Assembly: GCF_027943255.1 (NCBI RefSeq)
Contig: NC_072893.1
Coordinates: 122,635,784 to 122,699,783 of the forward strand
Length of the DNA stretch: 64,000 bases
From: Anastrepha obliqua
Lineage: Eukaryota; Arthropoda; Insecta; Diptera; Tephritidae
Direction of reading: 5' to 3'
The first letter of the stretch is position 1, and each line of letters begins with the position of its first letter. A program made the translations under genes and the position numbers. Positions 44,760 through 57,575 of this stretch are shown here, in pieces. Below the pieces are notes generated by a model. The model ran no database searches and was not told where the DNA came from. It saw only the letters and a list, made by a program, of their open reading frames with translations.

Positions 44760-45300
44760 GATTAAGTCCTTTTTTTTAAATATAAATTAAATAAAATAAA
44801 AATTAATTTTTTTTTATTTAAAAAAATTTATATATAATAATACGAGTATAAAAATTAAAAAAAAAATTATAAATTAATTAAAAACAATTGATAATTTTCA
44901 TTTTTTTTTTTATTTTATATAAAAATTTTATTATACAAATAACAAAATAAAAAATTAAAAAAAAAAGATTACAAAAAGAATTTTTTTTAATTTTTAATTT
45001 ATCAATTTTTTTAATTAATTTATTTGAAATTATTTTTTTTTAATTCAAATTTTTTTAAATTAATTAAAAAAAAATTTGTATTGCTTTTAAAAAACAAATT
45101 TTTAATTTTATTTTATATAAATTTATTTTTTAATTTTTATTTTATATAAAATTTTTAAATAAATTTTTAAATTAAAAAATGAAACAAAAATAAAAAATTT
45201 CTTTTTTAAATATCATAAAATAAAAATAAAATTTTTTTCAATGAAATAAAAATTAAAATAAAATAAAAATAAAAAAAAACAAAATTAAAATAAAAAAATG
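44760..45300. repeat. Low-complexity A/T tract
   Basis: About 95% or more A and T by eye, alternating A runs and T runs with no period I can define. Similar tracts lie at 46.98-47.64, 49.9-50.4 and 51.1-51.4 kb. Confidence 0.7.
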
Positions 45301-47664
45301 TAAGAAGTTTCCTAAGAATATCGAACGGTTTATTTTTAAAATGCATACTTCGAAGTTTATTAAACTGTTTGGCAGAAAAAATTGATAAAAATGTGGGAAA
45401 CATTGCAACGAATTGTTTTTTTTGCAATATTTTGCGAATTGGTAATAGCTATTTCTTAATAAAAAATGAAAAAAATTAAGTTATTTTCTGAATTGCGCGC
45501 ATTTTTTATTTTAATATTTTGTGCTGAGAAGGTTTTTCACACTGCTTAATTTTTCCTTTCAAGCCTTTACTAAACAGTTTCGCCTCAACCACACCTGCCT
45601 GCCTGCCTGTTTTTGTGTGCATAAATTTTAAATTTAAATTCCGACTGGGTCCAGATTTTCTGCCAGCTTTTGCTTATAAATTTTATTTTATACTATATAT
45701 TTATATATATATGTATACATATAATTGTTGTTGTTGTATGTATATATAAATTTTTTGTTTACTTTCTTTGCCTTAATGCTTTCCACTTTTGCCGTTAAGT
45801 AAACGCGTATATGCTAGATGCCTTCATATCTTTTTCCTAAGTAAGTACATATGTAGGTATTTTTATTATGCTCCTACGCCTAAAATTATGTTACTGTAAA
45901 CTGCAGTTTTAACTTTTTACATATGCTGCTTCATGCTTTTTTACTTTAGTTATGTGGTATGTATGTATGTATGTAAGTAGAGCTAGTTAGTTTTAATATT
46001 TTTTTAGATTTTTGTTACTTTTTTGCAATTTTCTGACACGCATTTACGCTTACTAAAATTACATGCTATGATTTGTGTTTTGTTTATGTTTTTTTTTTTT
46101 TTAATTTTTTATAAATAAATATTAATTACTAATTAATAATAATATTTACTTTAACTTTATAAATAGTTAAGTATAGTATTTTTCTTTGTTTTACTGTTAA
46201 ACTTAAATATTTAATTTTTTTTTTAGTTGTATAAAGTTTTGTAGTTCAACGCATTCTAACTTCCCCGCTGGATTTTTACAGTGTAGCGCTGATGTAACAT
46301 TTTGGTCTTGCAGTGTCTTTTTTTAATTTTAAAATTTTTAGCTGTTTTTATTTATTATTTTACATTCGTTATTTATGCGCGTTTTGGTTTATTTTACTCC
46401 ACTGTCTGCTATTTGCTTTTTTCATAAATATTTTACTTTTGCATTTGTTACGCATTTCATTTACCATTATTTAATTAACTTATTATGTTTGTATGTTAGT
46501 AGTTATGTTTGCTGCTTGCAATGAAATTCCTTTAGTAAATTTTTTTTTAAATTTTTTTTTTATGCTTGGGTTATGGAAATGCTGCACGTTTTTTATATGG
46601 TAGTAATTATCTTGTAATTTGTTATTGTTTTTGTAATGCTTCTTCATAACTATTTTACATACATATGTCCATATATGTATCTGCATGTAACATAGAGCCT
46701 AGAATTGTGTTTAGTGAGTAAATTGTAAATTCTATGGTGGTAAATTCACCTATAAATGCAATTCATTTCGTTATGCCTAATTCATTAAATTTCTGCCTCA
46801 TTCATTCACACATGTCTATTTGCGTTTGTTTGTATCTTAATTTTTTTATTACAGTTTTATTTTATTTTTTTCACTTCAAAATTTAACTTATGCACTTTTT
46901 ACAGGTTTTTCGCGTAGAATTATTTTACAGTACTGTTGAAAATATTTGTCTGTTTGCTAGAAATGCAATTGGAAGTTTATGGGAAAATAATACAAAATTT
47001 TTATAAAAAATTTAGTTTAAAAAAATTATTAAAAATTTAATTAAAAACAGTTTATTAAAAAATATTTGGAATTATTAAACAAATTTAATAAAATAAAAAA
47101 ACGTGTATAAAAAAAATTTTATTAATGGAAAAAATGTATTAAAAAATTGAAAAAAAATGTATTAAATTAAAACTTTTTTTTTACATTTTTTAAGAATTTG
47201 AAATAACAAGAAAACAATTTTTCTTATATGTATTTTTTAAATTTTCCATTAAATTTTTTAATACATTTTTTTTATTTACTAAAAAAATTGTAATTATTTC
47301 AAATTCTGAAAAAAATTTAATTTAATAAAAACTAATTGTTTTTTATAATTTTAATTTTTTTATATTGTTTTTTTTTATAATTTTAATTTTTTATAATTTT
47401 TTTTATACATTTTTTTTTATTAAATTTCTTTAATAATTACAAATATTTTTTTTAAATTAAATTTTTTAATAAAATTTTAATTTTTAATAAAATTTGTTTA
47501 ATACAAAATTTTTTACCATTAAATTTTTTAATGTTTGTTTTTTTAATTTAATAAAAAAAAATTCTGTTTTAACTATTTCAAATTCTTATAAAATTATAGT
47601 TTATGAAACCAAGAAAAATAAAACTTTTGTAAGAAAAATTTTCTTTTCTGCACTATGGGAATGA

Positions 47665-48700
47665 AAAATCCCAAAAGTAGGTTAGGTTAAGTTGCACTGG
47701 TTGCCACTCTTCATAAGAGTGCAGAGTGACCAATTTAGGGCTGGAGGTCCAATGTGAAGCTACTTATTTGCGCTGAAGCTCCCCTCTAATTCACAATGTG
47801 GTGAAACTGGTGAAGTGGAAAACGATGAAATGCTATGGATCACTGCGAGTCCCAAGTCAGCCAGAACCCCAAATCAGTAATAGGCTAGACAGCGATTGGC
47901 AAGAGCTGGACAGTGGCAGAAGAAGAAGCGTTCAATTTACTCCACCTCGTCCTCATTCCTGCAGCTGTGACAGCAGCCATTAGATAAACATTCTCTGTAC
48001 TAGAAAAATTGCTCAATTCATGAAAACATGCACCTCCACCAATCCTTCCGTCTACCGTCGAAGAGCTTGTAAGCGTCCCTTCAGATTGGCATCAGTTGGA
48101 AACTTGTAAGCTTTGGCATGTGCTCGAGCTAGAAAATATTTCGAGGTGCACGTAGATATCTCAGCAATGGGCAGAAGTCATTAGAGAGAAACCACAAACG
48201 TTTCCCATGTGTTCTCATTGGATATTGACCAGTGATGATACCAACCATGGTACTAATGGAAGGACCGCCTAGATTGATGAGAGAGCTATTTTTGTGCTCA
48301 CTCCTTCTAGACCCGACCTGTGTAGTCATCTCAAAGGTTATCTCTCTGATATTAGCTTGCGCGATGTAGACCGAACTGGTTCATAGCTTGCTTGAGTATA
48401 AAGGTGTGCCCACAAAATTAACCGATTTAAGATCAGTTTCCTTTCTAGCCATCTACAATGCAATTTGTGGCGATTTGCCTTGTAATCAGGTACCCAGACA
48501 ACGTTCGTGCACGTCTCTTTGCCTACTCATTTCGAACAGCTCTAAATTCGATTGCTACTTTGAATGAAGTACCCTCTGACACTATAGAGATTCGATGTCA
48601 GCTTCACTGTTAGCGTAAATAGTAATCGGTTGTGTTGCAACAGAGGAGTCCCTGAGGCACAAAGCAGCCTCTTTTACTCTAACTTGTTCCCACGACTGTC
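47665..48700 (-). mobile_element. RNase H-type LINE C-terminal fragment
   Basis: The minus strand reads RTLSGYLITRQIAT (RNase H region, about 48520-48480). Then come STMVGIITGQYPMRTHGKRL (48245-48190, the C-terminal segment before the Cys/His motif) and NDFCPLLRYL. The 3' end is AGTGGCAACCAGTGCAACTT, then AACCTAACC (47680-47712). The family is different from the 12.5/15.5-kb LINE. Many stops. It is in the same orientation as mnb. Confidence 0.6.
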
Positions 48701-48714
48701 TGTTCTGTTCTAGC

Positions 48715-48785
48715 GAAGCGATCCGGCAACATTTCTTGTACATGTGTGGGGCATGTTTGTGCTGCTACAACAACAACAACAAAGC
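48715..48785 (+). repeat. Dispersed repeat, copy C (CAA-tailed 3' end)
   Basis: The sequence ACATTTCTTGTACATG is followed by TTTGTGCTGCTACAACAACA and ACAACAAAG. It resembles the 3' end of the repeat seen at 14.3 and 52.5 kb (CACTCCARCAGCA region). The assignment to one family is tentative. Confidence 0.4.
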
Positions 48786-49836
48786 TTTTAACTACTTGAA
48801 AAACGCTGCGGTAGACAGGTAGCCATAGATTTAGGTTTAGCTACAGCACTTCTGATTGGATGCCACTTCCAACCCCATTATTTAGTGCCGTCAGTGAAGA
48901 TAGTCACCGATCCTCGGTCAAAGTCCAGTCTTATGCAAAAATACCTTTTCGAATGAACTTGCCATGTTTTGAAGGGAGCTTCTTTTCACACGGAAATTTT
49001 ATACATTTTCAAAAATTCTCATTTTCTGGTATAAGACTCTCAATATAAGGAATACATTGGTGTGCCTGTCTTTGAAAAGGTTTTAAGATTGAATTCAAAC
49101 TCCATATTTTTATTTCGAATACAATGAATTTCTAAAAAGAAATTGCTTTTTCTGTAATAGAGGAGGATGTTAGAATTTACAAGGGAGAAGTTCTTAGGCA
49201 CATTTATATACAGATGAACCCACGTCACCATCTGTGTTAGCAAATTCAGGCCATCCGCATAGTTTTTAAATCTCGAACTTAGTTTATTCGACGTGGTACT
49301 AATGCAAGAAACCATTGGATTCCTCTCTTTCGGAAATTGGCTTCTGCCTTAGCATCAGCTTTTAAGTATGACGAAATTATCTCTACTTACCAGATAAATT
49401 AGAAGCCAGAACCAAAAGTCTTCGTGTAAATTGGCTCTAAGTTTGTACGAGAAAACTGGCAAAGACTCGCACTAAAAAAAGTTGGCCTCGAATGGATCGA
49501 AGACGCAATTTATAAGAGAGAATACATTGGCAAGTTGCACATAACCTGGCATACTTTTAGGCAGAATTTTTCAAATGCAGTGCAAATGAAACTCTTTTCT
49601 CGTAAAAATCGACTACGATTCGCTAGACAAAAACTTGCTGTAAGTTTTGTAAACGCGTAAACGTAACACGAAATGTATACGTAGAATCCACGTACGATTT
49701 TTTTGAACATAGAGTTGGTAAAAATGTATAAATAACAGTTACATTATTTGATTTAAAAAACTAAAATCTATAAATGATTAAACCTAAATTATATTAATTT
49801 ATCTACAGAGCTGTGATGATGAGCGTTAAATGGTGT

Positions 49837-50250
49837 TGTTGCAGGCGTAGTTTTTATTTAATAATTTTCAATCGAAAGAAAAACGAAAAAAAAAATCAAA
49901 ACCGTTAGAAAAATTTATTTAATTATTAAAAATTATTAAAAAAAAATAAGTATTAAAAAAAACAATATTAAAAAATATGAAAAAAAATTAATTAATAAAA
50001 AAAATATTTAAAAAAATTAATATATTAAAAAAATAAAAAAAATTATTGTTGCAGGCGTAGTTTTTATTTAATAATTTTCAATCGAAAGAAAAACGAAAAA
50101 AAAAATCAAAACCGTTAGAAAAATTTATTTAATTATTAAAAATTATTAAAAAAAAATAATTATTAAAAAAAAAACAATATTAAAATAAATGAAAAAAAAA
50201 TTAATTAATAAAAAAAATATTTAAAAAAATTATTAAAAAAAAATTAATTA
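49837..50250. repeat. 210-bp tandem duplication in the mnb intron
   Basis: The block beginning TTGTTGCAGGCGTAGTTTTT at 49837 recurs at 50047, an exact 210-bp offset. It is nearly identical through TTTCAATCGAAAGAAAAACG and CAAAACCGTTAGAAAAATTT. It diverges only in A-run lengths and a few bases, indicating a recent event. Confidence 0.85.
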
Positions 50251-52529
50251 TTAAAAGAATTGTTTATTAAAAAACCAAAATTAATTTAAAAAAAAAAAAA
50301 AAATTATATTAAAAAAAAAAATTATAAAAAAAGTATTATGAAAAACAAAATTAATTATGAAAACCTAAAATTAATCATTAAAAAAATCAATAAATCAATC
50401 AATTTGACAAATGTTTTTAAAATGTTTCTTTTTTACATTTCATATTTGCTAAGTTCTTCACAAAATAAATTGACCTACATACATATGTATATGTAATTTT
50501 AAATTTCACTTTGCAAAGACTTTAATAAAAACAACATGCTGCTTAAAAAATGAAAAGAAAAGCCTATTTTAAACTTTTTTTGTTTAGTTTCAAAAAATGT
50601 ATACTCCATATTTTAGAAATTCACAACTAATTAAATTAAAAACATGTACACCTATGTTATACAAAATTTCACAATTAAAATAAAAGGCGGAAACAATATC
50701 TGTATGCAGGCTTCAAAGCAAACAGCTGTTTAAAAAGGTTTTTTTTCTTAAATTCTGTTCTATTTTATTACTTTTTCCTCAATTATTTTCGATACCTAGC
50801 AAAAGAGAAAGCTCTTTTGTAAATGTTTTTCAAAAATTAAAAAAAATTTAAATTACTTAAAGAAAATGTTCATTTATTTATTAATTTTTCATTTATTTAT
50901 AAATTCGTCAATTATTTATTAATTTTTAATTTATTTATTAATTCTTCAATTATTTATTAATTTTATTATATTTAGAAGATATTTAAGAATTATTTATTAA
51001 TTTTTATTATATTTAGGAATTGAATTTTAAAAAGGTTACGGTCACTTAGTATGCCTTAGTATTTCTGAATTAAAACAAAAATTTAATACAGAGTACATAC
51101 ATCATTAAAAACTGAAAGAAGCTAATCATTAAAAAAAGTTATTAAAAAAAATATTTAAAAAACAAAATTATTAAAAAAAAAATTAAAAAAAAGTTGTTTA
51201 AAAAAAAATTATTAAAAAAAAATATTTATAAAAACAATTATTAAAAAAAATATTTAAAAAAAAAAACAATTATTAAAAAAAAATATTTCAAAAACAAAAT
51301 TATTTAAAAATATTAAAATATTTAAAAAAAGTTTCAAGTTAATTTTTCAATTATTTATTAATTTTACAGTTATTTAAGAAAAAATCGAACTATTTAAAAA
51401 AAATTTAAAATTTAATTTAAAATTTCTTTACTTATGAAAAAAATTCTGCTTTAAAAATACCCTATATGCACCATCAACACTTTATAAACTTCTTTTTGAT
51501 TCCTATAAAATAATAAAATAAAAAAAGTTCGCTAAATTTCATCATTCATTGCCCTTTCATCACAGCTCACAAACATTTTGGCTATTTCGTAGTTTTGTAT
51601 GTATGTGTGCTTTAAATTTAATTTGTTTTTCTTCATTTTTATTTTGTTTTTATCTTTATTTTATTCTCATTTATTTTTTATTTTCTTTTTAAGTGCGGAT
51701 AACGGAAATGACGGATTTTAAGGTATTTTGCGTTGATTTTACTTTAAATTTTATTTAAGTAATTTTAGCTTAGCTTTTGGTTTTTGGTTTTCTTTTTTCA
51801 TTTAAATGTTTGAAGGTACTACTCTGTAACCGGTATTGGAGGAGTATGTTTGGAAGTACTGGTTTGGTTTGGTTGGTTGGTTGGTTCACTTGTTTGCTTG
51901 ATTTCATGTTATTTATGGCTCAACTGAAGTTTTATTTTCTAGTTTTAAGTGGAGATTTATGTAGTTTTGATTTTATTACAAAGTGTTGTGGTTTAAAGAA
52001 AAAAAATAAAATAAAATAAAGAAACCAATAATTACGAAGGAAGAAAAATCACGGACGTTTTTACAAGGAAATTTAATAAATTTGTTATTATTTTTTTATT
52101 ATTTTTATAGCTCGCAGTTGAAGGCATCGAAATAAACAGATGACTTGACACAGGCAGCTGCATAATTGAATGCTTTTTCTTTTTACTTTCAGCCTAAAAT
52201 TATGCAATGCAGAACTGAACGATAGCGCATTAACGGCTGAGGACCAGCTTTTCAATGGAGTTTAACCAAGCTTTCCAGTTAAACTAAGAGCAAACGCTTA
52301 GTTTAAAAGCTCCACAAAGTCAACCCAGCACAGAAAAAATGGTCTTTAGACTTTTAACGTTCTTAAGTATACTATACACTTGCACCTTAAACAGCTTACC
52401 ACGAGCTACAGTCGAATCCAAATTGCCGAAACGACAGCGATTTATATTTGGTCTGCGAGTGTCGCGCACAGTTGAACGCTGGCACAACAACAGCAGGAAG
52501 TGACTCAGTTTGCACACGTTTCCCTCACG

Positions 52530-52630
52530 GCAGTCGCTTCTACGTTACAGGAACAACCCGGATTTAACCGATCCGACCAAGGACTGTCACTCCAGCAGCA
52601 TTGTTCGTAATTGCATGGGGAATGCAATTG
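52530..52630 (+). repeat. Dispersed repeat, copy B
   Basis: CGCTTCTACGTTACAGGAAC, AACCCGGATTTAACCGATCC and ACTGTCACTCCAGCAGCATT match 14.32-14.41 kb with scattered changes. Non-coding. Confidence 0.6.
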
Positions 52631-54201
52631 CAAGTGAGTCACTTTTCAGCGTAATTAAGACTTGAAGTACCCAATACATGGCCAGGCGCTGAGCTAAGCT
52701 AATGCAAGAAGTGCGCAAAAATTGCATACTTTTAGGGCGTTATTTTTCTAACATCCACTTCGGCTATTTTTCAGTTCTACAATCTCGTTAAGGCTGTCTG
52801 TTCCGCACGCCTGCAACTACGCTGTCGTTAACTCTGCGATTAATTGGTTAAACATTGCCATAGAATGCCTAAAGTGGTTGTTGTTATTTTTGGTTTGTTT
52901 GTTTAATTTCAATATTGCAAAATTAATTTTTTTATATACATAGTTTGATTGATAATTAAATTTTCTTTAAGTTTTGCTGTAGTAAAATTTATTGCGCCAA
53001 AAATGTTTTCTTGCAGTATTTATGACTTCATGTTTTGTTTGCGTTTGTTTTGTTTTTTTTTTTGCTTTTTCGAAAACCATACAGCATTTTTATTCCCATT
53101 AGCTTTTTAACTATTAATACTCATATTTTCTTAGGATTCCTACAAATTTTCGTATGCGCCAAAGTTTTTTGTTTTAATTCTATTTCGTAGTCAAAAGCAA
53201 CTGAGTAGTGGGAGTTGAATTTAGTTTGAAGTGAAAAGCTTTTTTTCACTCAGAACGTCCCAACTGCATAAATTTAGTTTTGCAGAAATTTATTTTTAAG
53301 CTTTGTTTTTCAACTTTTTCTCAAGTATGCCAAAAAAGTCGATTTAAATTTTGCTGCCTTAATGTATAGGTAGTATTTTAGTTTTTATACTGCTATTGCA
53401 TGGTAGGCATTTCCCCTTTTCGTTTTTTGCCAAAAATTGATATCCTTCATTTTCTGCATTTTTTTCACCAAAGTACTCGATTTTGTTTCTTAGCGTCTAA
53501 TTCTATATTTTTTGTATGAATTTCTCTGACTGTCTTTTTTAGTTTCGTTTCTACCAAATAGTAACTTTTGTCTGTTTTCGTAATATTTTCAAGTAATATT
53601 TTAGGTGTGCCTTTTTTCTGTTCAGTTATTTCTTTCTTTTGCTTCAACTATTTCTAATCATATAAATTTTAATTAAATTTCGTTTACGACAATGTTGTAC
53701 CCAACTAATCTCTAAACTTTAACGCTGGTCGGTCTATTAGTTTTCATTACTTAGGTTTCTGCATTTCTTGTTACATTTTGGCTGCCTATTTTGTTTTTTA
53801 TTTTTTGTTTTTGCTTTTTTCTGCCGAAATTTCTATAAATACAAACTTTCTTTAAATCAAGAAAAGCTGCTTTCATACATATTTTTTTCTTTTATTTTTT
53901 GATAATTTCCATTTTTTTCTGTGTTGGCAGTCAAACGAGCAAATTTTTATTTTCATATGAAATATTTCGTAGTATGTAGTAGTATATGTTTAAATAGTAG
54001 TAGGTTTAGTAATAATAAGTACAATAGTAATAGTGTCACAAAAGAGAACAGAGCGATAACGCTATTACTCATTTTTCTATTCATATTATATAATTTTATG
54101 ACAATAAATTCGGTGCATCCCCCGAAACGCTGTAGAAAATAAATTCAAACGCACTAAAATTAGCTTACATCTCTTTGAAGCATAAAAGAAAATAGTACCC
54201 A

Positions 54202-54363
54202 GAGTATAAAACTCGAGAAATGTGCACTTGGAGAGTTGGAAAATTCAAAACAACAGAGTGTAAAGCTCGAGAAATGTGCACTTGGAGAGTTGGAAAATTC
54301 AAAACAACAGAGTGTAAAGCTCGAGAAATGCGCACTTGGAGAGTTAGAAAATTCCAAAATAAT
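54202..54363. repeat. 54-bp minisatellite, three copies
   Basis: Units are at 54202-54255, 54256-54309 and 54310-54363. Each reads GAGTGTAAAGCTCGAGAAAT and continues GCACTTGGAGAGTT. The unit is 18 codons long, so one minus-strand frame shows a perfect 18-residue protein repeat (FSNSPSAHFSSFTLCCFE). I regard that as a by-product because the frame has no other support. Confidence 0.9.
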
Positions 54364-54399
54364 CCAAAAGCTTAATGCAAAACTCACGCCTTGCAAAAA

Positions 54400-56350
54400 C
54401 GTTCAAAGCTAGATATTTGAGAAAGCTCAAAAGTGTTTGAAAGCTTAATAATGAAAATCCCAATACGGTTAAATACTGCATTCAAGCATGAAAGCTCACA
54501 CATTGCATACCCAAGATATAAAGCTTCAGCATCATACGTTTCCAAAAACGTAAAAACATATAATTTTAAGAAACCTCAAATGCTTACAGTTTTCAACCAG
54601 TGTATAAAGAGCACGAAAGCTCTTAAATGTGTATTAAAGAGCCCGAAAGATCTTGAATGGGCCAGTGCGAATAAAAACAAAATATATAATTTTAAGAAAT
54701 CTCAAAAGCTTACAATTTCAAAAAAAAGAAGATATAATTTTAAGAAAGCTCAAAAGCTTACAATTTTCCAAAAACAAAAATATAATTTTCAGAAAGCTCA
54801 AAAGCTTACAATTTTCAACCAGTGTATTAAAAGGCTCGAAAGATCTTGATTGGGCCAGTAAGAAAGCACATGATATAAAAAAGCTCGAAACTTTAATGCA
54901 GGCAATATTGTATTAGAGTCTGAAAGCTCTATACACACGTAAATGCTCGAAAGTTGCATTGCTCAAAAATATTTGAAATCTGAATGGTGAAAAAAGCTCA
55001 AAATCTCAATACAGTTCGAGCGTGAAAGCTCACGCATTGCATACAAACGCTCTAAAGCTTCAACATTAGAAGCTTATAAAACGCAAAAAAATGGAATTTT
55101 GAGAAAGCTCAAAAGCTTTATGTTTTCAACCATTGTATTAGAGAGCCCGAAATGTCCTAAATGGGCCAATGGCAAAATATAGATTTATAAAAAATATATC
55201 AAAAAAAAATAGCTCAAGAGCTTACAATTTTCAACCAGTGTATTAAGAACCTAAAAGGCCCTGAATGGGCCAGTAAGAAAACACATGATATAAAAATATA
55301 TCTAAAAAAAATCTCAAAAGCTTAATGCGGCTAATATTGTATTAGGACCCGAAAGCTCTATAGGCACATAAATGCTCGAAAGTTGCATTATATGAAAATT
55401 ATAAAGCACGCAAAGTCGGCGTAAAATTTTCAATCAGTCTTAAATGGGAAATAGAAAATATTTCTAAAAAAGCTCAAAAGCTTAATGCGGCTAGCATTGT
55501 TTAGAGCCCGAAAACTCTTAATGCTCGAAAGTTTCAATTTAAGACAAATATAGAACACACAAAGTTGGAATCTGAAAAAAGCGCAAGCGAGATGAACCTT
55601 ACAAAAAGTCTAATACAAATATGCATTAAAATATAATATTGTACTTCTTATAAGGTAACGCACATTATATATATTTGTATGTAGGTTAATATATATATAT
55701 AATATATATTGATAAGCTTGAAAGCTTGACAAAAATATAAAAAATTCGCAGCTGGATTGAAAAAAAAATTGAAAAGCTTAAACAATGCAACTAAGCGCAA
55801 AAGCTCTATTACAAGAAAATTACAAAGCAGGGAAGGCCAAAAGCTGCAGAAAAGGCTTTGCGTGAAAAATTACTACACATAGTGTAGAAAAAGCTTGACA
55901 GAATTGAAGCTTTTTGAAAAGAAAAGAAAAAACAGAAAAAAGAAGTTTAGTCCTCATAAATAAACGTCAAAAAATAAATTTAACACTTTTAAAATATTTG
56001 TCGAAAAAGTCTTGAGCTTAATGAGCTTTTATAAAATTCCAAGCAATGAAGTTCGACGCTGATTGTATGAATCTAGTTTTTTAATTAAAAAATAAAAAAT
56101 GCAACTGAGCGCAAAAGCTCTATTGCAAGAAAATTACAATGCACGTAAGGCCGAAAGCTGCAGAAAAAGCTTAGCCAGAAAAACAACTGTACATAGAGAC
56201 GGAAAAATTTGACAGATTTGGAGCTTTTGAAACAAAAAAAAAAAGTTTAGTCATCATAAATAAATTTTAATTCAACACCTTTAAAATATTTGTCGCAAAC
56301 TCCTACAGCTTTATGAGCTTTTATAAAATTCGAACAAATTAAAACACTGT
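54400..56350. repeat. AAAGCTC/AAGCTT-rich complex tandem repeat block
   Basis: Dozens of AAAGCTC, AAAGCTT and GAAAGCTC words, with longer shared segments. GAAAGATCTTGAWTGGGCCAG occurs near 54645 and 54838, with relatives at 55150 and 55258; CACATGATATAAAAA at 54867 and 55278. A 314-bp tandem duplication starts GCAACTAAGCGCAAAAGCTC at 55787 and recurs at 56101. It appears to have grown by repeated local duplication. Confidence 0.75.
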
Positions 56351-57055
56351 TTATATGTAGGTATCTAGTTTTTGGAATTCAAAAATACATCATCAACATA
56401 TTAATTTGCAAATTGTTTTTTAATGCTCCGAATAATTTAAAAATTAAAAAAAATGCTTGCAAAAAGCTTTTGAAAATTATAAAAAGTGGTAGGCAGCATA
56501 TTTTATTTTTTTAATTATTTATTTACCTTTAAACCTATTCGACTGTCTTTCCCCGTTTGAACGATGTATTTATTTTCTACAGCGCTAGCGCCTTAAAATA
56601 TGCTACACATGCATATAAAAACTTGCAATACACAAATATAAATACGATGTGTGTGTGTGTTTGAAAAGCAATAAAAGGAAAATAAAACAAGAAAAAAAGT
56701 TTATGTTTTGTGTCTTTCGTTGAGTTTTCATTTTCTTTTTGTTTATTTAATTATTTATTTTTTGTTTGTTTGTAGAGATCAAGAAGTGAATGCATGAAAG
56801 TACGTACTTTTGTTTGTGGGTTGGCTGATTGGTTTTTTCGAGTGTTTTAGTATGCATTATATATGTATGTATTTGTATAAAACTACATTTTTAGTACTCC
56901 TTTTAGTACACTTTCCTCTGCTCCTACAATTCATCTTAAGTTCTGTAGCAACCCAGCAGTCAATGCTTACATTTTAAGTTAAGTTTAAATTTAAGTTCTC
57001 TTATATTCTCTTCTTGTTAATTCCACTTTCGCATGAATGTTATTAAATATATACC

Positions 57056-57090
<35 letters not shown>

Positions 57091-57092
57091 GA
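57056..57092. repeat. (AT)n microsatellite
   Basis: ATATATATAT runs interrupted by GTAT, 310 bp from the alternative mnb terminal exon. Confidence 0.8.
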
Positions 57093-57405
57093 ATGTATAT
57101 TTATGTAAGTATGTATAAGTAATCGTATGTTTGTATGCCATGAAGTGTTTGTTGTGATGTTATCTACAAAATACCAATGCCCTTTATGCACATGAGTTTT
57201 AATGCTGATGATGGCGCGCTGATGACGTTGAGTCTAGCACAATCCGCTCTGATTGACTGTCTGCCTCCACACTAAAAAGTGCTGCTTGACACCTTTCCCT
57301 ACTTTCACAGCAGACTTGCCCTTCTGAACACGTGTGAAAGTGTGTGCGTGCGTGTGGGTGTATGTGTGTTCTTAATTTCTGTGCTTCTTTATTTATTACT
57401 GCACT

Positions 57406-57575
57406 TTAGACATAGTGCTGTGTCTGCCCTGACCCGCCGCCGACGCCGCCGCCACCACCACCACCACCGACGCCGCCACCACCGCCGCCATATGCTCCTG
57501 CCATAGCTGCTGTTGTTGAACCTGAGGAAGCAGTTGATGATGAAGATGATGCTAAGCTGCCTTGCTCCCGAGGCA
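57406..57575 (-). CDS. mnb: Candidate alternative terminal exon of minibrain
   Basis: Entered through the acceptor CCGGCAG just above 57575, the exon starts TG-CCT-CGG. The two leading bases complete a Val codon with the G at 61586, so the phase fits the same donor as the long exon. It adds VPREQGSLASSSSSTASSG, then STTAAMAGAYGGGGGGVGG, a Gly stretch and GSGQTQHYV before TAA at 57406. The Ser/Gly composition is like other Mnb tails and unlike the surrounding AT-rich intron. A stronger-looking acceptor (TTATCGCAG, exon from 57596) would give only HDDRR then stop. TACTAACTAAC-like branch points lie upstream. Not supported by transcripts here. Confidence 0.6.

Noticed and set aside
54160..54396. 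Secreted or membrane protein with three 18-residue repeats (minus strand)
   Set aside because: The repeat is a 54-bp minisatellite in an intron. No splice sites, no homology, and composition typical of AT-rich noise.
54433..54916. Plus-strand Lys-rich frames (FKKAQKLTIF-type repeats)
   Set aside because: Produced by translation of the AAAGCTC/AAGCTT satellite. Overlapping frames give equally repetitive peptides.
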